Below are positions 33,971 through 40,848 of a DNA stretch of 64,000 bases, piece by piece. The DNA lies in assembly GCA_045650185.1 (NCBI GenBank), contig JAZRQY010000005.1, forward strand, positions 1-64,000. Reading direction: 5' to 3'. The notes under the pieces are model-generated. The model did not search any database. It was not told where the DNA came from and worked only from the letters and a program-made list of their open reading frames with translations. Every line of letters starts with the position of its first letter. Positions within the stretch are counted from its first letter, which is position 1. A program made the translations under genes and the position numbers. The DNA is from Scatosoma sp045650185. Lineage in GTDB: Bacteria > Bacillota > Clostridia > Christensenellales > Borkfalkiaceae.

Positions 33971-35650
33971 TTATAACAAATCTTTCGTTTGGATATGATC
34001 CATATCGGTAAATTCTTGATTCTCACCGCACATTGCCCAAATAAACGAATAATTCTTCGTGCCTACGCCCGAATGAATCGACCACGACGGCGAAATCACC
34101 GCTTCTTCGTTGTGCATAATGATATGTCTTGTTTCCGTAGGTTCGCCCATCATGTGGAATACCACGTCGTTTTCGCCCATATCCAAGTACATATACACTT
34201 CCATTCTTCTGTCGTGCGTATGGCAAGGCATCGTGTTCCAGTTAGAGCCCACTTCTAATTGCGTCAAGCCCATTGCAAGCTGACAGCTCTTGATAACTTC
34301 GGGGTGTATGTACTGATTAATGACACGCTTATTACATTCTTCTACGCTGCCGCAAGGCACTTTCTTCGCCTTCGTAATGTCAATTTTCACGATAGGATAG
34401 CTCGTATGCGCAGGGCAGGAACTTACGTAGAATTTCGCAGGCGCATTTTCGTCCACGCTCTTAAAGGTAATTTCCTTATTTCCCATACCGATATAAATAC
34501 CGTCGCGGGGGTTCATTTCATATTCTTTGCCATCAATCGTGATAATACCTTTACCGCCGATATTGATACAGCCCATTTCTCTGCGTTGTAAGAAATAATC
34601 TGCCGCAAGTTCTTTGCCTGCTTCAAGCTTTAATACTTGCCTTACGGGCATAAGTCCTGCCGTGATAATTCTATCGATATGGCTATATACCATTCTCACG
34701 TTGTCTTTCGTGAAAAGGTTTGCGATATGGAATTCTTCTCTCAATCTTTCCGTTGTGTAGTGTTTTACGTCCTTTGCATTGCTTGCTTGTCTTACTTCCA
34801 TTTTGCTTAAATCCTCCTTGCTGTATCGACCGTAAACCTCGATTTGCGTCAAAGCCGCAAACCCTAAAATTTCCGTAACTTGTTTAAAATTGAACAGCTT
34901 TATTTTTCTCGTTTTCTTTGGTTTTTCTAAAATAATGGATTGCCCTTTTCCATTCTCTTCGTTGGGGAACACCGTCCTGTCCATTTCAAACGAACATTTT
35001 TCTATTTCCCCGTCGTCAAACTGCACGTCGATTGTTTTCCAATAACTATCGTGAGGCAAGCCGTCCGATTCCGGTTTGAAATCCGCGCGAAGATAGAAAA
35101 CTAATTTATCAATTTCTACCTCGCGCCCGAAATCAAGAGTATATTCCAAATCGTTTCTTGCTCCCCCTGCCCACGAATGGTAAGGGTACGCGCCATGTCC
35201 TTGATTGTTCTTTTCGCCGTCGATGGCGTTGCGTTCGTAAAAACAGGGCTCTTCCCTCGTTACGAAGTTCGCGCTTGCGTGTGGATAACCGCCCGTTTTG
35301 CGCCGTAAATCGTGAGAATTTAACGCAATGCTTCTCGTTATATACACGTCCGCATCATCCAACTCTCTCACTCGTAAAACGTGATTTTCGCCAGAAAACG
35401 CATCTGGATGATAGCACATCTTCCGCTCCTTTTCGCTTGGAATTACAAACTCAAAGCTTTTGTTAGGAACGTAAACAATACTTTCCTTTAACGTTTCATC
35501 TAATTGCAGCGATATAAAAGAGCACCCGTCCAAAAGAATAGTGATTTTATCTCCCTGCGAATATTCACATCCGTAGACGTTTTCAATGGAAGAACCTTTG
35601 CACTCGTATTTAATTTTTCCGTTTTTATCAACAACTTTTAAAAATAACAT
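33971..35650 (-). CDS. kduI: KduI-type isomerase fused to an N-terminal carbohydrate-binding-like domain
   Basis: A 559-residue two-part protein. Residues about 284-559 are 5-dehydro-4-deoxy-D-glucuronate isomerase, normally about 275 residues alone; zinc ligands are visible in CHTHDRRMEVYMY (two His, one Glu) and WSIHSGVG (His). Residues about 1-283 form a beta-rich domain with a discoidin-like second half (HASANFVTREEP, ARNAIDGEKNNQGHG, LEYTLDFGREVEIDKLVFYLRADF, ALTQIEVYG). I know this module as a stand-alone cytoplasmic carbohydrate-binding-like protein in Clostridia. No signal peptide. The start at 35650 is downstream of the -10 box (35675-35680) with AGAAGG; a reading from 35686 would begin upstream of that promoter. 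It heads the operon with the KduD-like and GH88 genes. Confidence 0.88.
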   Translation of the reverse strand: MLFLKVVDKNGKIKYECKGSSIENVYGCEYSQGDKITILLDGCSFISLQLDETLKESIVYVPNKSFEFVIPSEKERKMCYHPDAFSGENHVLRVRELDDADVYITRSIALNSHDLRRKTGGYPHASANFVTREEPCFYERNAIDGEKNNQGHGAYPYHSWAGGARNDLEYTLDFGREVEIDKLVFYLRADFKPESDGLPHDSYWKTIDVQFDDGEIEKCSFEMDRTVFPNEENGKGQSIILEKPKKTRKIKLFNFKQVTEILGFAALTQIEVYGRYSKEDLSKMEVRQASNAKDVKHYTTERLREEFHIANLFTKDNVRMVYSHIDRIITAGLMPVRQVLKLEAGKELAADYFLQRREMGCINIGGKGIITIDGKEYEMNPRDGIYIGMGNKEITFKSVDENAPAKFYVSSCPAHTSYPIVKIDITKAKKVPCGSVEECNKRVINQYIHPEVIKSCQLAMGLTQLEVGSNWNTMPCHTHDRRMEVYMYLDMGENDVVFHMMGEPTETRHIIMHNEEAVISPSWSIHSGVGTKNYSFIWAMCGENQEFTDMDHIQTKDLL

Positions 35651-35674
35651 CCTAATGCCACCTTCTCTCGTTAC

Positions 35675-35703
35675 ATTATAAAACAATTATTTCATAAAGT
35701 ACA
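35675..35703 (-). promoter_or_regulatory. Promoter of the kduI operon
   Basis: Minus-strand TGTACT (35698-35703), 17-bp spacer, TATAAT (35675-35680). The ATAATTGTTTTATAAT stretch is nearly identical to the GH43 promoter at 29034-29062. Confidence 0.7.
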
Positions 35704-35712
35704 TACTCTTTT

Positions 35713-35737
35713 GGGCAAAAAAGATTTCTTTTCCTGC
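35713..35737. promoter_or_regulatory. Putative AraC site upstream of kduI
   Basis: GGGCAAAAAAGATTTCTTTT followed by CCTGC resembles the dyad at 29074-29096 (GCA..AA, GATT, TTTCTTxxC) and is at the same distance from the -35 box. Confidence 0.5.
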
Positions 35738-35754
35738 TTTCCTGCAACAGTATC

Positions 35755-35783
35755 TTGACAATTATTATTGCGTTTCTTATAAT
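35755..35783 (+). promoter_or_regulatory. Strong promoter of the DUF4838-like gene
   Basis: Consensus TTGACA (35755-35760), 17-bp spacer, consensus TATAAT (35778-35783). Unlike the divergent kduI promoter it has a perfect -35 box, so it may be constitutive or repressed rather than activated. Confidence 0.8.
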
Positions 35784-35823
35784 TGGAGTAATAATCAAAT
35801 ACAAAGCAAAGGAAACGAAATAT

Positions 35824-36759
35824 ATGAAGAAGAAGTTGATCATTCATGGCTTTGAGCTTCGCAAATCTTGGATTGACCGCATGAAAGAGATAGGAGTAGA
35901 TACCATTGGTATCCACCCCGTGGGCGGCGCAAAAGCACACGAATATTTGGCGAATGACTTAATCAACGTTTACCCCACGAAACAATACCGCGACTTAATT
36001 GATTACGCCCATGAAAAGGGAATTGAAATCGAATATTCGCTGCACGCATTGAGTTATCTGCTGCCGCGCTCTCTATTCGACGAGCATCCCGACTATTTTC
36101 GTATGAACGAAAACGGCGAACGCATCAACGATTATAATTTTTGCGTTTCCAACGAAGAAGCCCTCGCCTACGTTTGCAATCGCGCAGAAACGCTTGTGAA
36201 TGAATTGTATGGCAGCAATCATAACTATTATTTGTGGTTGGACGATTTAAACGGCGGTATTTGCTTTTGCGATAAGTGCAAAAAGTTATCCCCTTCCGAC
36301 CAAAACTTGCTTGTTATGAACGCGATTGTCAAGAAACTTCGTGAAAAAATCCCCGATGCAAAATTGGCGTATTTAGGATATTATCAAACGGAAAAAGCCC
36401 CCACGACCATTCGTCCTGCCGAAGGCATATTCTTGGAGTACGCGCCATTTACCCGCGATATGCGTAAGTCAGCGCAACTCGTTTCCGAAGAAAGCAAACA
36501 AAATATACGAGATTTAATCCGCTTTTTTGGAAAAGAAAACTCCTGGGTTTTGGAATACTGGTACGACAACTCTTATTTTTATAGACGTGCAAACAACACA
36601 ATGGTTGAGTTTTTCCCCTTGAACGATACCATTCCTTCAGACATTCAATATTATTTAGATTTTGGGTTTGAAAACATTGCTTCTTTTGCTTGTTCTTTAG
36701 GTGAGGAGTACGAAGCCTTATACGGCGAAGCGGATTTGAGCGCATTTAAAGTTTTATAA
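35824..36759 (+). CDS. DUF4838-like family protein
   Basis: A 311-residue soluble protein, without signal peptide. The region NYYLWLDDLNGGICFCDKCKKLSPSDQNLLVMNAI contains the C-x-C-x2-C cluster and the following Ser-x-x-Asp-Gln that I associate with DUF4838-type glycoside hydrolase-like proteins (a TIM-barrel group). EYAPFTRDM and VLEYWYDNSYFYRR follow. The start at 35824 is downstream of the promoter and has AAGGAA; any earlier start lies inside the promoter. Stand-alone transcription unit divergent from kduI. A cytoplasmic glycosidase is plausible, but no activity can be assigned. The family match is from memory of motifs and should be treated as moderate. Confidence 0.75.
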   Translation: MKKKLIIHGFELRKSWIDRMKEIGVDTIGIHPVGGAKAHEYLANDLINVYPTKQYRDLIDYAHEKGIEIEYSLHALSYLLPRSLFDEHPDYFRMNENGERINDYNFCVSNEEALAYVCNRAETLVNELYGSNHNYYLWLDDLNGGICFCDKCKKLSPSDQNLLVMNAIVKKLREKIPDAKLAYLGYYQTEKAPTTIRPAEGIFLEYAPFTRDMRKSAQLVSEESKQNIRDLIRFFGKENSWVLEYWYDNSYFYRRANNTMVEFFPLNDTIPSDIQYYLDFGFENIASFACSLGEEYEALYGEADLSAFKVL

Positions 36760-36856
36760 ATGTAAATTCGTTTTTAAAAGTTGGTTTTTAGGCGCCTACC
36801 TATTTTGAAATAAGCATTAGACGACACCTTGACCGATTTGCCGACTTAAAAAACTG

Positions 36857-36915
36857 AAAAAAACGGCGGTTTTCGCGCTAACCTGCTTGCGAAATACCAC
36901 CGTTTTCTTTTTTCC
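36857..36915 (+). terminator. Terminator after the DUF4838-like gene
   Basis: AAAACGGCGGTTTTCGC pairs, with mismatches, to GCGAAATACCACCGTTTT, followed by CTTTTTT. The 97 bp between the stop codon and this hairpin hold nothing recognisable. Confidence 0.65.
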
Positions 36916-36931
36916 ATAATTCCCTTCTCTG

Positions 36932-37036
36932 CGTATAGAATCCGCAAAAGTATTGCTCCGCGACACAAAATTAGAAGTTGCAGAAATTGCAATGGCTGTT
37001 GGCTTTTCCGAGCCAAATTACTTACTCTATCTTTAA
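36932..37036 (+). pseudogene. Remnant of an AraC-family DNA-binding domain
   Basis: A 35-codon open stretch reading IESAKVLLRDTKLEVAEIAM then AVGFSEPNYLLYL and a stop. This is the second helix-turn-helix of an AraC regulator (the ..KLLL.DT...I.EIA..VGF....YF pattern). Nothing upstream matches the rest of such a protein and there is no start or ribosome site. It is a degraded gene end, left at the right edge of the island close to the second tRNA-Glu. It is not a copy of the regulator at 29226, whose corresponding motif differs. Confidence 0.75.
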
Positions 37037-37122
37037 GAATAACCCCTTTAGATGATAGAAAATGGAATCGAGATATTTTTTAGATTATTTCGACTTTTTT
37101 CGCAAAACACCGCGCAATTTTA

Positions 37123-37151
37123 TTGACAAACGCCAAAAAAGATGATATAGC
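37123..37151 (+). promoter_or_regulatory. Promoter of tRNA-Glu copy 2
   Basis: TTGACA (37123-37128), 17-bp spacer, TATAGC (37146-37151), with ATACAAGGTTT after it as at copy 1. Confidence 0.8.
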
Positions 37152-37193
37152 ATACAAGGTTTGAACGAAAGTTCCTATCTCAAAACAGAATAC

Positions 37194-37268
37194 GGCCCGT
37201 TGGTCAAGCGGTTAAGACACCACCCTTTCACGGTGGTAACATGGGTTCGAGTCCCGTACGGGTCACCA
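37194..37268 (+). tRNA. tRNA-Glu (anticodon TTC), copy 2
   Basis: Identical over all 75 nt to the tRNA at 8413-8487, CCA encoded. The upstream promoter is similar but not identical (spacer differs), and the sequence 40-220 bp downstream is also found at 10927-11110. It closes the right side of the duplicated bracket around the island. Confidence 0.96.
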
Positions 37269-37271
37269 GCA
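37253..37271 (+). repeat. tRNA-Glu 3'-end repeat at the right boundary
   Basis: The same 19-mer CCCGTACGGGTCACCAGCA as at 8472-8490 and 8629-8647. Confidence 0.75.
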
Positions 37272-37313
37272 TTAGGCATTTATGCAGTAAATCATTGCAT
37301 AAATGCCTTTTTG
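37269..37313 (+). terminator. Terminator of tRNA-Glu copy 2
   Basis: AGGCATTTATGC pairs with GCATAAATGCCT, followed by TTTTGCTTG. The CAGCA...TTTTGCT frame matches the other tRNA-Glu ends, but the stem sequence is unique. Confidence 0.8.
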
Positions 37314-37490
37314 CTTGCATAAATGAATAAAATTTTATCCATTTTTCTGTTTTATTCCGCAGTTTAGGACAGCAATTTGGACAGCATTTCCATAAAAAAG
37401 ACCGAGCAACTTTCACAGTTCGCTCGGTCTTTTATGTTTTGCACAATTTGCTTTTACAGTTTCATTCCATACCTGCCCCAGTCATTTTAT
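37308..37490 (+). repeat. Right copy of the sequence following tRNA-Glu
   Basis: Direct repeat of 10927-11110, including a terminator-type hairpin (37396-37434, AAAAGACCGAGC with GCTCGGTCTTTT). No gene is seen here, and none in 37491-37740, where only a short GC-rich stretch (near 37553-37580) stands out. Confidence 0.8.
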
Positions 37491-37740
37491 CACTAACAGC
37501 ACGTAATTTCAGCAATAAAACTCATGCTCTACCCCACTATAATTTTATATAGACACGCGCGCAGGCGCAAGCGCGTACGTGCTTTAATATAGAAAATAAC
37601 GAATTCCCAACTTTTCCCTCCATCTTTTTGTTTTTCTCCCCCTCTGTAAAGCGTTTTACACCACAAAACAGCCCCACTAACAAGTCGATCTAAATGCACA
37701 TAAAAAACAAACCGCACCCCATTTAGGGATGCGGTCTGTT

Positions 37741-37816
<76 letters not shown>

Positions 37817-37900
37817 AGATTGATTACTATGTTATTATAGTGAAATTCTATCATAAAGTCAAGCCAAATACAGGTATTTTTTTAATTTTTTTAAGAAAAA

Positions 37901-37932
37901 TCCCGAAATCTTCACTTTCGAAGATTTCGGGA
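37901..37932 (-). terminator. Terminator of rny
   Basis: Minus-strand TCCCGAAATCTTC pairs perfectly with GAAGATTTCGGGA, followed by TTTTTCTT. Confidence 0.88.
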
Positions 37933-37941
37933 CAGTTTTCC

Positions 37942-39567
37942 TTATTTCGCGTATTCCACACTTCTGAACTCGCGGATGACGTTGACCTTGATTTGACCAG
38001 GATATTCCAGCTCTGTTTCAATCTTCTTCGCAATATCCTTTGCCAAGAACAACGCCTGCGCATCGTCCACCTGATCGGGCTTAACCATAACACGGATTTC
38101 CCTACCGGCTTGAATCGCATAGCTCTTTTCTACGCCGTGGAAACCAGATGCAATCGCCTCCAATCTTTCCAAACGCTTCACGTAATTCGAGCCCGTTTCT
38201 CTTCTTGCGCCAGGTCTTGCGCCAGAAATGGCGTCTGCCGCCTGAATCAATACAGCCTCAATCGTCTTAGGCTCTACGTCGCCGTGGTGAGCCATAATCG
38301 CGTTGACGATGTTTGCGTTTTCCTTGTATTTCTTCGCAAGATCCGCACCGATTTGAATGTGCGTACCCTCTTGTTCTTGGTCTACCGCCTTGCCAATGTC
38401 GTGCAACAAGCCTGCACGCTTTGCAAAGGTTACGTCCAAACCAAGCTCTGCAGCCATCTGCCCTGCAAGCATAGCAACTTCCATCGAATGCTTGTAAACG
38501 TTCTGACCATAGCTGGTTCTAAACTTCAAACGACCAATCAACTTGATGAGTTCCGGATGCAAACCGAAAATACCTGCCTCAAAGACAGCCGCCTCGCCAG
38601 CCTCTTTAATCTGCTGGTCGATTTCCCTCGTCACCTTGTCCACCGTTTCTTCGATTCTTGCAGGGTGAATACGTCCGTCTGCAATCAGCTTTTCGAGCGA
38701 CAAGCGCGCGATTTCACGTCTTACGGGGTCAAAACCCGACAAAATAACAACTTCAGGGGTGTCGTCGATAATGAGCTCGATACCCGTTGCATTTTCAAGG
38801 GCACGGATGTTTCTACCCTCTCTACCGATGATACGAGCCTTCATATCGTCGTTGGGAAGGGGGACAACGGAAACGGTAAGTTCCGATGCCTGATCTGCGG
38901 CGCATTTTTGAATCGCCAAAGAAATGATTTTCTTTGCGTTGATATCCGCTTCGTCCTTCGCCTGCTGTTCAAGATTTCGTACCTGAATGGCAACCTCGTG
39001 ACGAGTATCGTCCAAGATTTCATCCATCAAAATCTTCTTCGCTTCTTCCTGCGTCAGCTGAGCAACCTTTTCAAGTTCCTGCACCATCAGCTCGTGCTGG
39101 GAGTTGAGTTTCGCCTGCAACAGCTTAACCTCTTCCTCTTGCAAAGCAAGGTTTTGCTTTTGCGCCTCGATACCTTCCAGCTTTTTGTCCAAAGAATCCT
39201 CTTTCTGGGTGAGGCGTTGTTCCAGCTTTTGCAATTCCGCACGCTTTTCCTTCGTTTCTCTATCCAGATTGTTTCTTAATTCTAATTCCTGTTCCTTTGC
39301 TTTTAAAATCGCCTCTTTATAGGCGCGTTTGCTCTCCTCTTCGCCTTGGGAAACAATCTTTTTTGCTTCCTTTTGCGCTTCGGAAATCAGCTTTTCCGAT
39401 TGTTCTTTCGCAGAACCAACCGTTTTTTCCGTTCTCTTTTTATAACCGAGCACCCAGAAAATTGCGCCGAATACTGCAACAAGTAAACATACGACACCGA
39501 TAATACTGCCTATCAAAATCGGCGTTGCATCTGCCAGAAACAGGACGCCCGAATTAACATAGTTCAT
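37942..39567 (-). CDS. rny: Ribonuclease Y
   Basis: A 541-residue membrane-anchored endoribonuclease that starts mRNA decay in Bacillota. The N-terminal membrane span is IIGVVCLLVAVFGAIFWVLGY. A long coiled coil follows (about residues 45-200, rich in E, K and Q). The KH domain has VVPLPNDDMKARIIGREGRNIRALE, and the HD domain has the metal-binding HSMEVAMLAG ... GLLHDIGKAVD. Start at 39567 has AGGAGG at the right distance; an upstream ATG at 39612 has none. Single-gene unit with its own promoter and terminator. Confidence 0.96.
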   Translation of the reverse strand: MNYVNSGVLFLADATPILIGSIIGVVCLLVAVFGAIFWVLGYKKRTEKTVGSAKEQSEKLISEAQKEAKKIVSQGEEESKRAYKEAILKAKEQELELRNNLDRETKEKRAELQKLEQRLTQKEDSLDKKLEGIEAQKQNLALQEEEVKLLQAKLNSQHELMVQELEKVAQLTQEEAKKILMDEILDDTRHEVAIQVRNLEQQAKDEADINAKKIISLAIQKCAADQASELTVSVVPLPNDDMKARIIGREGRNIRALENATGIELIIDDTPEVVILSGFDPVRREIARLSLEKLIADGRIHPARIEETVDKVTREIDQQIKEAGEAAVFEAGIFGLHPELIKLIGRLKFRTSYGQNVYKHSMEVAMLAGQMAAELGLDVTFAKRAGLLHDIGKAVDQEQEGTHIQIGADLAKKYKENANIVNAIMAHHGDVEPKTIEAVLIQAADAISGARPGARRETGSNYVKRLERLEAIASGFHGVEKSYAIQAGREIRVMVKPDQVDDAQALFLAKDIAKKIETELEYPGQIKVNVIREFRSVEYAK

Positions 39568-39656
39568 AAGTAGCCTCCTGTATGAAATTAAGATTGATAA
39601 ACTTATAATCAAAGAATTTTGTAAAAAATTCGCCTATTATTCTTTTATCTGATACT

Positions 39657-39685
39657 ATTGTACAATAAAATAATCAAAAAGTCAA
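39657..39685 (-). promoter_or_regulatory. Promoter of rny
   Basis: Minus-strand TTGACT (39680-39685), 17-bp spacer, TACAAT (39657-39662), about 90 bp before the start. Confidence 0.7.
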
Positions 39686-39720
39686 TGGTTTGAAAGGAAA
39701 TTGTTTCCTGAAAAAAACAA

Positions 39721-39747
39721 AATACGGAATGCAGCACTCCGTATTTC
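39721..39747 (-). terminator. Terminator after the membrane-protein gene
   Basis: Minus-strand AATACGGAGTG pairs with CATTCCGTATT (one mismatch) and runs into TTGTTTTTTTC. Confidence 0.8.
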
Positions 39748-39875
39748 TCTTCTATAAATTCTTACACCGAACTTTTGAGCGATTTGAGCAACAAAATTTT
39801 GAGCAACTTTCGAATTGAACGCGTACTTACCCTACAAAAAAGCAAGTATTCGACCAAGATTCGGCGTAGAAAGCA

Positions 39876-40796
39876 TTATTCCGCGCTTTCAATATACGGC
39901 AGGGATAAAAAACCCGAATACGTATAAACTTTCAGTTGTTCGCCTACGTTTTTATCTTTGTATAGGTCTATTGATACGTCGACCCCTATCTTTTTACCGT
40001 TATACATTATGTAAAGGAAATTCCTTCTGGATTTTACGCCACCAACAATTTCCTTCTCAACGATTTCATACGTAGCCGAATGCCGTTCCGAGGAAAATCC
40101 CGTATTGATTGTACTCACGCAAACAAACGAATAGAAAAAAATGAGAGTAAGCCCAAGAAAAACGACAAGAATTCTTTTACAACGTTTTTTTATCAACACA
40201 AGATACGACTGTTTAAAAACCGTCAAGGAAAGAATGGCAAAAACAACGGCGAGAGCCGCCCAAAAGATCAAGACAAGAATAAATAGCGCGCCTTCGTCCA
40301 AATGAACGTATCTTGTTAAATTTATTAATATGCAAAGCCAAGGCAAAATTATTGCAAAAATGGTTGGTAATTTTAAATCCGCTTTATGTCCTGTGGGATG
40401 CTTAGTGTTATATCGCACAAAATAGCAAAGATAATAAACGGGCAATACCGTATTGACCGTCAAAATTAAAAAGATTGCTATATCAGATACAACAAAGCGC
40501 ATTATCAAAAAGATAATGGAATTCCCCACACAAACAAGGGAATTAAAAACCTTTCGCTTTTTGTCTGAATACACCCTCAAGCCTTCAATGAACGCAACGA
40601 TAAAATAAGTAGTAAAGAAAAATGGAATCGTAAATTTTCTAATTGTTTCCTTATAAGGGAAATCATCCACAGACAAAAGCACTATCGTTAAGACGAAGAA
40701 TAGCACCATTAACGAAATGCAGAAATAATGAAAAGGCGAAAGCCCTGCTTTTTCCTTTTTACTACGCGTTCCGCTACCCTTTTTGTTTTTCATCAA
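39876..40796 (-). CDS. Hypothetical multi-pass membrane protein
   Basis: A 306-residue protein I cannot assign to a family. After a positively charged N-terminus (KNKKGSGTRSKKEK) there are about seven hydrophobic segments, from FHYFCISLMVLFFVLTIVLL to RILVVFLGLTLIFFYSFVCV. The last 70 residues (YEIVEKEIVGGVKSRRNFLY and onward) are outside or cytoplasmic and look beta-rich. It lies between nadE and rny. A ribosome site is weak. No functional motif was found; base composition is more AT-rich than the neighbours. Confidence 0.75.
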   Translation of the reverse strand: MMKNKKGSGTRSKKEKAGLSPFHYFCISLMVLFFVLTIVLLSVDDFPYKETIRKFTIPFFFTTYFIVAFIEGLRVYSDKKRKVFNSLVCVGNSIIFLIMRFVVSDIAIFLILTVNTVLPVYYLCYFVRYNTKHPTGHKADLKLPTIFAIILPWLCILINLTRYVHLDEGALFILVLIFWAALAVVFAILSLTVFKQSYLVLIKKRCKRILVVFLGLTLIFFYSFVCVSTINTGFSSERHSATYEIVEKEIVGGVKSRRNFLYIMYNGKKIGVDVSIDLYKDKNVGEQLKVYTYSGFLSLPYIESAE

Positions 40797-40848
40797 AACT
40801 CCTTACATTTGTTTCAAATATTAACCCCAAAACAAACTTTGTAGATAC

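Noticed and set aside
37491..37740. Small structured RNA at the GC-rich stretch near 37553-37580
   Set aside because: Only a short alternating CG run is visible, with no convincing extended stem or terminator.
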